Assembly (NCBI GenBank): GCA_965601455.1
Contig: OZ271831.1
Coordinates: 3,596,001-3,660,000, forward strand
Length of the DNA: 64,000 nt
Direction of reading: 5' to 3'
DNA from: JANQEU01 sp965601455
GTDB taxonomy: Bacteria > Bacteroidota > Bacteroidia > Cytophagales > Cyclobacteriaceae
The position numbers and the translations under genes were made by a program. This document shows positions 54,332 to 61,151 of this stretch, one piece after another. The notes beneath the pieces were generated by a model. That model saw only the letters and a program-made list of their open reading frames with translations. It made no database searches and was not told the DNA's origin. Every line of letters starts with the position of its first letter. Position 1 is the stretch's first letter.

Positions 54332-55222
54332 TCAATAAAGTTCGTCCAATGAAGTTTTCAAATATTTCTTTACCGCGAAGTAAGTACTAATATAGGTAAC
54401 TGCCACACCGATAATGATTATCCCCGCAAACAGTAGAAGAAGCTTCTCCTGGGATTGCAGTTGTTGCAGGTCTTCCATTTGCTGATTAAGCCAAAAAAGT
54501 ATGCCGTAAATCGCACCACTTGCGACAAGTCCTGAACCTAATCCATAAACTATGGACCTTCGTAAGAAGGGAGCCTTGATGAAACTCCCTGTCGCACCTA
54601 CTAACTGCATGCTTCGAATCAAAAAACGCTGTGAGAACAGTGCCAGTTTGATTGTGTTGTTGATCAAGATAACCACGACCAGCAGTAGTATGATTGCCAC
54701 ACCCAACAGAATGGCCCCGATTTTAGTCAAATTATCATTAATGCTTTTTACCAATGACTCTACGTAGCTTACTTCGTATACGCCACCTAGTGACTCAATA
54801 TCCGCTGCCACCAACTGTAAGCTATCGGGGCTTTGATAGGCCGGGGCAATTTTGACGGTGAATAAATCCCTAAGCGGGTTATCTCCTAAAAACGAAGTGA
54901 AGTCTTCTCCAGTGTCAGAGATGAACTGCCTGGCGGCCTCCTCTTCGGTGATTAATCGCACACCTGGACTGTCTTCCGTATTAAGGACATATTCCTTTAC
55001 GCCGAGTGTTCGTTGAATCCTGCTGATCTCACTATTACGTATTTGTTTATTAAGGTAAACCTGCAATTCAATGTTCTGCTGGATGAGTGAGGTGAGTGAA
55101 CTGGCAAGCAGCATCAGAAGGCCGAATATTCCAATAACCAACAGTGATAGAGTGACACTAAAGACCACGCTTAGAAACGGAAAGCTTCCCAGATTACGTT
55201 TCCGTATATGCTGCCTAGACAT
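54332..55222 (-). CDS. ftsX: cell-division permease-like protein FtsX
   Basis: Four-helix inner-membrane protein of 296 residues. One helix lies near the amino end (LSLLVIGIFGLLMLLAS), followed by a periplasmic domain at about 50-170 (ELQVYLNKQIRNSEISRI, ITEEEAARQFISDTGEDF, then IESLGGVYEVSYVE). A FtsX-type C-terminal domain with three helices and the RSMQLVGATGSFIKAPFLRRSIVYG segment follows. FtsX works with the ATPase FtsE to activate peptidoglycan hydrolases at division. ftsE is not adjacent here. It begins the ftsX-DUF3098-uppP-truB-ribF chain. Confidence 0.93.
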   Translation of the reverse strand: MSRQHIRKRNLGSFPFLSVVFSVTLSLLVIGIFGLLMLLASSLTSLIQQNIELQVYLNKQIRNSEISRIQRTLGVKEYVLNTEDSPGVRLITEEEAARQFISDTGEDFTSFLGDNPLRDLFTVKIAPAYQSPDSLQLVAADIESLGGVYEVSYVESLVKSINDNLTKIGAILLGVAIILLLVVVILINNTIKLALFSQRFLIRSMQLVGATGSFIKAPFLRRSIVYGLGSGLVASGAIYGILFWLNQQMEDLQQLQSQEKLLLLFAGIIIIGVAVTYISTYFAVKKYLKTSLDELY

Positions 55223-55275
55223 GCTGCAAAACTAAGGAATTAAGGCATCCCCGCTTTGTCTTTAATGAAAATTAA

Positions 55276-56220
55276 CTAAGGATTTCGCAACCCCTCAAGA
55301 CGTAGCACTAACGCCCGATCTTCCAATTTCTTCAGTGGGATGGTCACCCTGGTCAGAAAGATCTTGTGATAGTCTCCATCATAGTATAGATAAACCTGCC
55401 TTTCATCATCTGCATTGAGCTCCAGTATCTCGTAAGGAGATTCGGAAAAGTCCCCGAATAAACTGAGTTTTCCTTCAAAATACCTGAAAGAACGGGTATT
55501 GGCTGGTCCGGCAACCTCAATGTTAATTAGGGAGGTCCCCAAGGTAACCGGATTCCCGACATCCTCGGTTAATTCCTCCTCTTGCGAGAAATCGGTCTCC
55601 GAAGGATCGAAATCATCCTCGGGAAGATCTATTTCCGGAGTAAAGAATTGCTCTTCATCTGAAATACTAACTTCATCGGAGGAATTATCCGCCACAGCAG
55701 GAATTTCGTTTGCTACAACTTCTGAAACGGACTCCGTTGCTATCGGATTATCAGGATCTGCAGAGGAAACCTCGACCTGGTCCTCATTGAACGTTGAGGT
55801 TTCTTTAGGAGCGACCACAATTTCTTCTTCATCAGGTTGGGTTGGTAATGGAGATTCGGGAATCTCCACAGGAGTTGGAAACTCCTGTTGAATCGCAACA
55901 TTGGAGTTATCATCTGTATTCGCGAAATAGAATATACCAATACCTATTGAAGCTACTATCACTGATCCTGCGACCTTGGCACCTAGTGTACTAAAATAGT
56001 TCGAAACACCGCCTGCTGGAATTACGACCTGATCAAGTCGGGCTTTCAATTGCGTTTTACGGTAATCCCGAATACCGGTAATAATTTGTTGTTGAAACTT
56101 CAGTTCCGACTGAAGGTCAGGATTATTCTTTAGTGCGTTTTCGAAATCAGATCGTTGACGATCGTCTAGTGTACCCAAAAGGTAGCTTTCAACTTGTTCC
56201 TCCGGATTTATGTTTTCCAT
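55276..56220 (-). CDS. putative membrane-bound anti-sigma factor
   Basis: A 314-residue protein with a cytoplasmic N-terminal segment (EEQVESYLLGTLDDRQRSDFENAL) like those of Bacteroidota anti-sigma proteins, a single membrane helix at about 83-101, and an outer part. That outer part is strongly acidic and low in complexity at about 105-215, rich in Glu, Asp, Ser and Pro, before a compact C-terminal domain of about 90 residues. I see no zinc-binding HxxxCxxC motif. The gene lies 2 bp after the ECF sigma gene, the standard arrangement of a sigma/anti-sigma pair. The partner role is inferred from this position. Confidence 0.75.
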   Translation of the reverse strand: MENINPEEQVESYLLGTLDDRQRSDFENALKNNPDLQSELKFQQQIITGIRDYRKTQLKARLDQVVIPAGGVSNYFSTLGAKVAGSVIVASIGIGIFYFANTDDNSNVAIQQEFPTPVEIPESPLPTQPDEEEIVVAPKETSTFNEDQVEVSSADPDNPIATESVSEVVANEIPAVADNSSDEVSISDEEQFFTPEIDLPEDDFDPSETDFSQEEELTEDVGNPVTLGTSLINIEVAGPANTRSFRYFEGKLSLFGDFSESPYEILELNADDERQVYLYYDGDYHKIFLTRVTIPLKKLEDRALVLRLEGLRNP

Positions 56221-56222
56221 CT

Positions 56223-56759
56223 TTAAAAAAAGTCTTTCCTGGAATACTTCTGCTTAATTAAGGTGTCTAGCCTTTTCTTGCATTTGTATTTTTTTGTCTT
56301 TGCTGTATCAGTATTCGCAAAATTCATTCTCTCTGCAATGTCACTCATTGACATACCATCGAAATAATAATGTATCAATATACTCGTACAGGGGTCTCCT
56401 AATTCCTCTATACACTCATGAATGATCCTACTGGTTTCATTCTCTTCAAAGGTTTGAAAGTCCTCTCCATCCTTCTCCTCACTACTAAGCCTGCTCCGTC
56501 TATCCAGTTCTTTCCTCCATTGGTTAAGGCAAATGCTGTATAGGTATGTGCTGATCTTCGAGGTCAGCACAAACTTTTTACTAGATACCTTCTGCCAGAG
56601 AACAATCAACGCCTCCTGATAAACATCTTTGGCATCGTCCTCCGTTCCATTGTTATTAAGAACCAACTTGAGCATCATGCGGTAGTGTTTTTTGTACAGG
56701 TAATCCAGTACATCCTCCTCACCACGCTCTATACGGCTGAGAACTTCACTATCCTTCAT
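56223..56759 (-). CDS. ECF-type RNA polymerase sigma factor
   Basis: Sigma-70 family protein of 178 residues containing only regions 2 and 4. Region 2 shows DYLYKKHYRMMLKLVLN and DAKDVYQEALIVLWQKV, then STYLYSICLNQWRKEL. Region 4 has CTSILIHYYFDGMSMSDIAERMNFANTDTAKTKKYKCKKRL, the helix-turn-helix segment that would contact the -35 region. It is probably inhibited by the membrane protein encoded next, releasing a response to an envelope signal. The regulon is unknown. Confidence 0.93.
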   Translation of the reverse strand: MKDSEVLSRIERGEEDVLDYLYKKHYRMMLKLVLNNNGTEDDAKDVYQEALIVLWQKVSSKKFVLTSKISTYLYSICLNQWRKELDRRSRLSSEEKDGEDFQTFEENETSRIIHECIEELGDPCTSILIHYYFDGMSMSDIAERMNFANTDTAKTKKYKCKKRLDTLIKQKYSRKDFF

Positions 56760-56839
56760 ATACCCCTTAAGTTCCTGAGAACTCGTCTTTTAATACTCAT
56801 AGAATACAAATAGTAACCTTTTGAAAGTATCGGTTGGCT

Positions 56840-57511
56840 CTATTTTGATAAGATACTATTGTTCTGGCTAAATAGATCAATGACACGACCATTTATTATC
56901 CCGAATACCTGGTCAGTAGACCTTGGTCTGATGGTATGATTTCCGGTAAAGTTTCCAAATGCAGGTAACACTCCATGAAAGTCGCTGAAGTAGAAACATG
57001 GTATTTTAACTCTTTGTTTCCCGGCTCCAACCATGTTGACTCCGGGATGAATATGACCGGATAGATTATACAGGTCGCTGTCTATTTTTTCATGGGTGAA
57101 GCAAAATGGTCTTACTTCGTAATACTCGACGATCCTAAGGTTTCCGGAGAGGTAATGCTGGTCAGGCATCACATCATGATTACCCTTTACGAGAATAAAC
57201 TCTATATCATCATACTGATTGATCCAATCAAGGAAGTGTTGCCATTCAGCATTGTAGTCACTGTGAAAGAGGTCTCCCAGGAATATCATGGTCTTACATG
57301 GATATCGTGTGATGATGTGAGTTAACCTGTTCAAATCATCGAGATGAATCTCTGAGGAAATCGGGATCCCGTTTTTTCGGAAATGTCCTGCTTTTCCAAG
57401 ATGGACATCTGAGACAATGACTAATTCCTTAGATGGCCAATGGATGGCCTTCTCACCAATAAGGCAAAACTCTTCCCCGAGTAGCGATATGGTTAAATCC
57501 TTATCAGACAC
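56840..57511 (-). CDS. pdeM: ligase-associated DNA damage response endonuclease PdeM
   Basis: Metallophosphoesterase with the calcineurin-like motifs VSDVHLGKAGHFRKNGIPI, FLGDLFHSDYNAEW, VKGNHD and LSGHIHPG. It belongs to the group associated with an ATP-dependent DNA ligase, a helicase and an exonuclease. The frame is open to an ATG at 57559 (239 residues), which overlaps the DUF2147 gene by 56 bp. Family similarity begins only at ISLLGEEFCLIGEKAIHWP, so a GTG at 57511, overlapping by 8 bp, may be the real start. The helicase of the set lies one gene upstream; ligase and exonuclease are not in this window. Confidence 0.85.
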   Translation of the reverse strand: MSDKDLTISLLGEEFCLIGEKAIHWPSKELVIVSDVHLGKAGHFRKNGIPISSEIHLDDLNRLTHIITRYPCKTMIFLGDLFHSDYNAEWQHFLDWINQYDDIEFILVKGNHDVMPDQHYLSGNLRIVEYYEVRPFCFTHEKIDSDLYNLSGHIHPGVNMVGAGKQRVKIPCFYFSDFHGVLPAFGNFTGNHTIRPRSTDQVFGIINGRVIDLFSQNNSILSK

Positions 57512-57944
57512 CTGCAGGTAACCAGGTTTGCGTTCTGTAAAGAAAATATAGGTATCCACGAACTTTTAACTTCCCTTCTTCCACCCAAAGCTTGCAATCG
57601 TAAATATTGCCGTTTTCAGGGTCAAGAATATCTCCATCAACAAATACATTATTGTCCGAATCAAATTCCATTTCTCTTATAACCTGCATTCCAATAACCT
57701 TCTGATTATATCTCGGATCTTTCTTATCGCACTCATCGCAGATCGGATCGGGTTCCTCTCCAGGCTCTCTAAAAAGCTTGATTACTTTTCCAAAGTACTG
57801 ATCACCTTCTTTATAGATTTCTACTATTGATCTTTCTTTTCCGGTGTTATCGTCAATAGTTTTCCATTTCCCAACTATGGCCGTTGACTGGGCGATTAGA
57901 CTTGTAGCAAAGAGCAAGAAGATTAGGGTAAAGAATGACTTCAT
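57504..57944 (-). CDS. DUF2147 family secreted protein
   Basis: Exported protein of about 146 residues. A signal peptide (MKSFFTLIFLLFATSLIAQ) precedes the DUF2147 lipocalin-like barrel: IVGKWKTIDDNTGKERSIVEIYK, YFGKVIKLF, GMQVIREM and the closing LKVRGYL...RTQTW. The motif ICDECDKKDPRYN provides two cysteines typical of the family. The longer frame to 57965 starts with TTG inside the -7 element at 57963-57970, so the ATG at 57944 is preferred. It sits between two DNA-repair genes but has no evident link to repair. Function unknown. Confidence 0.85.
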   Translation of the reverse strand: MKSFFTLIFLLFATSLIAQSTAIVGKWKTIDDNTGKERSIVEIYKEGDQYFGKVIKLFREPGEEPDPICDECDKKDPRYNQKVIGMQVIREMEFDSDNNVFVDGDILDPENGNIYDCKLWVEEGKLKVRGYLYFLYRTQTWLPAGV

Positions 57945-57962
57945 CCAATTTTGGTGTTTGGC

Positions 57963-57970
57963 CAAAAATA
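57963..57970 (-). promoter_or_regulatory. -7 promoter element TATTTTTG upstream of the DUF2147 gene
   Basis: Minus-strand match to TAnnTTTG ending 18 nt before the ATG at 57944. It lies between the helicase stop and the DUF2147 gene, so the downstream pair may be transcribed separately from the helicase. No clear -33 element is seen. Confidence 0.45.
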
Positions 57971-57980
57971 GTAAGTGATT

Positions 57981-60431
57981 TTAACTTCTCTCTATTCTGA
58001 GCTGTAACTTCTTTACACGATCTTCAATTTCCTCGCTTGTAAGGTTTTCACGTCGTAAGCTGTCGACCAAAATGGGGAACGCAAAAGGTGTTGGTTGAGG
58101 GGTGTCACGCAATACTATTCGCTGTTGATCTATTCTCCTAATTGACTCAAAGAGTCGGGATTGTTCAAGCTGTTGTGTCATTACTTCCTCCATCGCCTGA
58201 CGAATCAAAAGATTATGCTCATCGTATTCCTCGAAAACCTTATATATAATTGAGGAGTTAGCCTGTAAATGCTTTGCTCGAATATTCTTACCAGGATAGC
58301 CTTGAAAAATTAGACCTGCTATCGTAGCAACATCCCGAAATTTGCGCTGGGCCATGGCTGTTTTATTAATAGATTCATTAATGTCCTGCATCAGATTTTC
58401 CTCACTAAACAAATCCAGTTCGAGAGCTTCTTCAATTGGGACTTCCTGGTCAGAAAGGAGCTCAAATCCATAATCATTCTGTGAAATTGAAAAGGTGATT
58501 CTGGTCATTTTGGAGATGCGGTAGGCAACAACACTTGCCAAAACCTCATGAACAAACATTCCCTCAAATGGATAGATGAAAACATGATGGCCATATCGGG
58601 TAACTGTTCTCTCAATAAGCAACGTATTAGGATCAGGTAGTTCAGACCAGCGAGATTGCAGGTCAAGTATTGGTTTTATACACTTCAATTCAGGGTCGGA
58701 ATATGTCCCATTTTTTGCCTCCAATAGTTTTTCCCTAATCACATCTGCCAACATTGATGATAGCGGTAAACGACCACCAGCCCATGCCGGTGTCTTTCCA
58801 CTCTTCTTCTTCGATGCTTTAACTTGGACAGTCAGGTCTTTTATTCTGACAAACTCCAGGTTTCGACCAGCAAACCAAAATGTTTCTCCGGGATTCAATC
58901 TAGAAACAAAGTACTCCTCTATAGTACCCAGATATCCTCCTGTCAGAAACCTGACTTTGAGAGAGGGATCTCCTACTATGGTACCGATGGATAACTTGTG
59001 ACGAGTAGCAGCTCTTCGATTAATTATTCTGTATACACCGTCTTCTTCATATACTCTGGCGAATTCGTCGTACGCACCAAGTGTGGTCCCTCCAGTTGTG
59101 ATGAAATCAAGAGTCCATCTCCACTCAGTAGCTGTTAAAAGTCTGAAGCAGTAGGTTTGCTTTATCTCCTCAAGAATTTTTAGCGGTTTAAATCCACCGC
59201 TTACTGCCAGTGTCACCAGGTATTGCACCAAAACATCCAATGTTTTTTCCAAGGGTTTGCGACTTTCAAACCTCTTCTCAGCGACCGCCATTCTTAATGC
59301 TGCTCCTTCAATTAGTTCCAAAGAATGTGTTGGTACAAAATAAATCTGACTCACTTCTCCCGGGCTATGCCCACTTCGCCCAGCGCGCTGTTGAAAACGG
59401 GAGACCCCCTTTGGTCCACCAACCTGAATGACTGTATCCACTGGCCTAAAATCAACTCCAAGGTCCAGACTGCTGGTGCATACCACACATTTCAACTTTT
59501 TCTCATGAATAGCATCTTCCACCCAATTTCTAATGGCTGAATCCATTGAACCATGATGCATGGCGATTATCCCTGCCATTTCCGGATAGGACTTCAAAAT
59601 AGCCTGATACCATAATTCAGTCTGGGATCGAGTATTTGTGAATAATAAGGTGGTGTTGGAATCCTTGATAATTGGAATGATTTTTTCAATTAATCTGGTA
59701 CCAAGATGACCCGACCACGGAAAAGACTCCACCTCGTCAGGTAAAATGGAATCTACTTTTATCTTCTTTTCAATGTCCGCTACAATATCAATTCCCGACT
59801 GGTATAAATCTTCACCCAATAAAACTCGTCTTGCTTGTTTCAAATTACCTATGGTCGCCGAAATTCCCCAAATACGCAATGGGTCCTTCGAAATATGCTT
59901 AAGTCTGGAAATTGCCAGTTCAGTAGCTACCCCCCTTTTTGTGCCAATTAGCTCATGCCACTCATCCGCAACAATCACCTTTAGATCTCGAAAAAAATTG
60001 GGATAGTCGGATTGACTCAAAAGAATATGAACACTCTCAGGTGTAATAACTAACACGTCTGGAGGGTGCTTTTTTTGATTCTGACGCTCAGATGTTGTGG
60101 TATCACCGTACCGCAGCCCGACCTTAACTGGAATTTCCATTTGCACGGAAAAATCTATCATGGCTTGATAGATATCTTTGGCAAGAGCTCGTAAAGGGGT
60201 AATCCACAAAAGTTTCAACCTCGGCCTTCCGGGATCTTGAAGATGCTCCAGAAGAAAGGGAATCCAAAGTGAAAAGGTTTTACCGCTTCCCGTTGGTGCG
60301 TTGATCAGACCGCTTTTACCTTCCAAATAGGCGCGCCAGGATTCTTTTTGAAAATTGAAAGGAGTCTTATCCTGCTTTTCAAACCAATTCTCTGCAAGCC
60401 TCAGTTGCTCCTCAATCTTCTGGTTAGCCAT
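57981..60431 (-). CDS. ligase-associated DNA damage response DEXH-box helicase (Lhr-like)
   Basis: Superfamily 2 DNA helicase of 816 residues with Lhr-like architecture. Walker A is in LINAPTGSGKTFSLWIP (Lys about 51). The other helicase motifs are VLVITPESVHILL, VIVADEWHELIG (DEWH), GISATIGNL, LLFTNTRSQTELWYQ, CVVCTSSLDLGVDFRPVD and QRAGRSGHSPG. A winged-helix and Lhr-core region follows from about 430 (TLGAYDEFARVYEEDG, WFAGRNLEFVRIKDL, HHVFIYPFEGMFVHEVLASV). The start MANQKI at 60431 is preferred over MTFMANQ three codons earlier. It partners in known systems with PdeM, an exonuclease and an ATP-dependent ligase. Confidence 0.92.
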   Translation of the reverse strand: MANQKIEEQLRLAENWFEKQDKTPFNFQKESWRAYLEGKSGLINAPTGSGKTFSLWIPFLLEHLQDPGRPRLKLLWITPLRALAKDIYQAMIDFSVQMEIPVKVGLRYGDTTTSERQNQKKHPPDVLVITPESVHILLSQSDYPNFFRDLKVIVADEWHELIGTKRGVATELAISRLKHISKDPLRIWGISATIGNLKQARRVLLGEDLYQSGIDIVADIEKKIKVDSILPDEVESFPWSGHLGTRLIEKIIPIIKDSNTTLLFTNTRSQTELWYQAILKSYPEMAGIIAMHHGSMDSAIRNWVEDAIHEKKLKCVVCTSSLDLGVDFRPVDTVIQVGGPKGVSRFQQRAGRSGHSPGEVSQIYFVPTHSLELIEGAALRMAVAEKRFESRKPLEKTLDVLVQYLVTLAVSGGFKPLKILEEIKQTYCFRLLTATEWRWTLDFITTGGTTLGAYDEFARVYEEDGVYRIINRRAATRHKLSIGTIVGDPSLKVRFLTGGYLGTIEEYFVSRLNPGETFWFAGRNLEFVRIKDLTVQVKASKKKSGKTPAWAGGRLPLSSMLADVIREKLLEAKNGTYSDPELKCIKPILDLQSRWSELPDPNTLLIERTVTRYGHHVFIYPFEGMFVHEVLASVVAYRISKMTRITFSISQNDYGFELLSDQEVPIEEALELDLFSEENLMQDINESINKTAMAQRKFRDVATIAGLIFQGYPGKNIRAKHLQANSSIIYKVFEEYDEHNLLIRQAMEEVMTQQLEQSRLFESIRRIDQQRIVLRDTPQPTPFAFPILVDSLRRENLTSEEIEDRVKKLQLRIERS

Positions 60432-60468
60432 AAAGGTCAATATACATCAGACCTAATACTAGATAAAA

Positions 60469-60500
60469 TAAAAAACCCTGGCACGAAGAACGTGACAGGG
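60469..60500 (-). terminator. intrinsic terminator upstream of the helicase gene
   Basis: Hairpin CCCTG-g-CACG / CGTG-a-CAGGG (60476-60500) with one internal mismatch. It is followed on the minus strand by a U-run read from the A-run at 60469-60475. It lies about 30 bp after the stop of the unknown minus-strand secreted protein and ends its transcript. Confidence 0.85.
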
Positions 60501-60532
60501 TAAAATTAAACCACCAAAAGAATTCTTTTAGC

Positions 60533-60952
60533 TTAATCCATGAGTTCTCCGAACTCCTGTACCATCTTCAAAACAGAAGGCGCTTTGGCTCTAAGTGCTG
60601 CGGGAGATGCATCTACCAGATGCTTCATCGATTTCACCAATTCGGTTTTTCTATCCAATGATTCACGATAAGCCGATACTTCTTCTTCCGAGCCCTCCTT
60701 TCGTAACTTGGATAGTGATTTTTTATTCTTTTTCACCTCGTCTTCCATAAGAGGAAAAAGATTTTGAATGACGTCTTTTGCCAACTTAAAATTTCGATCC
60801 TCTATGGCAAGGTTTAAGTCATTCTTTGCCTCGATGAATTCTTCATTCTCATTACTTGAGATGGGGTTGGAAACCAGGATCAGGGGTAAACCTAAAACCA
60901 GCATAAACATAAAAAAACGGCAATCAACAGATGAATTATTCATGTTTCTCAT
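60533..60952 (-). CDS. uncharacterised secreted helical protein
   Basis: I do not recognise this protein. From the ATG at 60952 it has about 139 residues: an N-terminal hydrophobic signal (FFMFMLVLGLPLILVSNPI), then an almost wholly helical, charged region. Examples are FIEAKNDLNLAIEDRNFKLAKDVIQNL, a stretch rich in lysine (EVKKNKKSLSKLRKEGSEEE) and a C-terminal KMVQEFGELMD. The open frame runs to 60967, but that start falls inside a promoter element, and MNNSSVD at 60943 is another possibility. It is monocistronic, with its own promoter element and terminator. Confidence 0.7.
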   Translation of the reverse strand: MRNMNNSSVDCRFFMFMLVLGLPLILVSNPISSNENEEFIEAKNDLNLAIEDRNFKLAKDVIQNLFPLMEDEVKKNKKSLSKLRKEGSEEEVSAYRESLDRKTELVKSMKHLVDASPAALRAKAPSVLKMVQEFGELMD

Positions 60953-60966
60953 CAATTGGTTCAGCA

Positions 60967-60974
60967 CAAAGGTA
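60967..60974 (-). promoter_or_regulatory. -7 promoter element TACCTTTG upstream of the unknown secreted protein
   Basis: Minus-strand match to TAnnTTTG ending 14 nt before the ATG at 60952. It overlaps the first possible start of the frame (60967), which argues for the shorter protein. Confidence 0.5.
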
Positions 60975-61095
60975 GTAATTTTTTATAACTTCTTATAAAA
61001 CAGCATTTTATACCTTATATCTTAAATTATAAGTTCTCTTTATCGAGTCAACAAACTAATAGATAAGGCTTTCTAAAAAAGACACTGGAATACAT

Positions 61096-61127
61096 AAAAA
61101 AAGCCGCCCTGAAAGTTCAGGGCGGCT
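61096..61127 (-). terminator. intrinsic terminator after the membrane pyrophosphatase
   Basis: GC-rich perfect stem AGCCGCCCTGA / TCAGGGCGGCT (61102-61127) with a short AAGT loop and a minus-strand U-run from 61101-61096. It is 25 bp past the pyrophosphatase stop. Confidence 0.93.
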
Positions 61128-61151
61128 TTTCCAACTAGTAAGGTTCTACAA

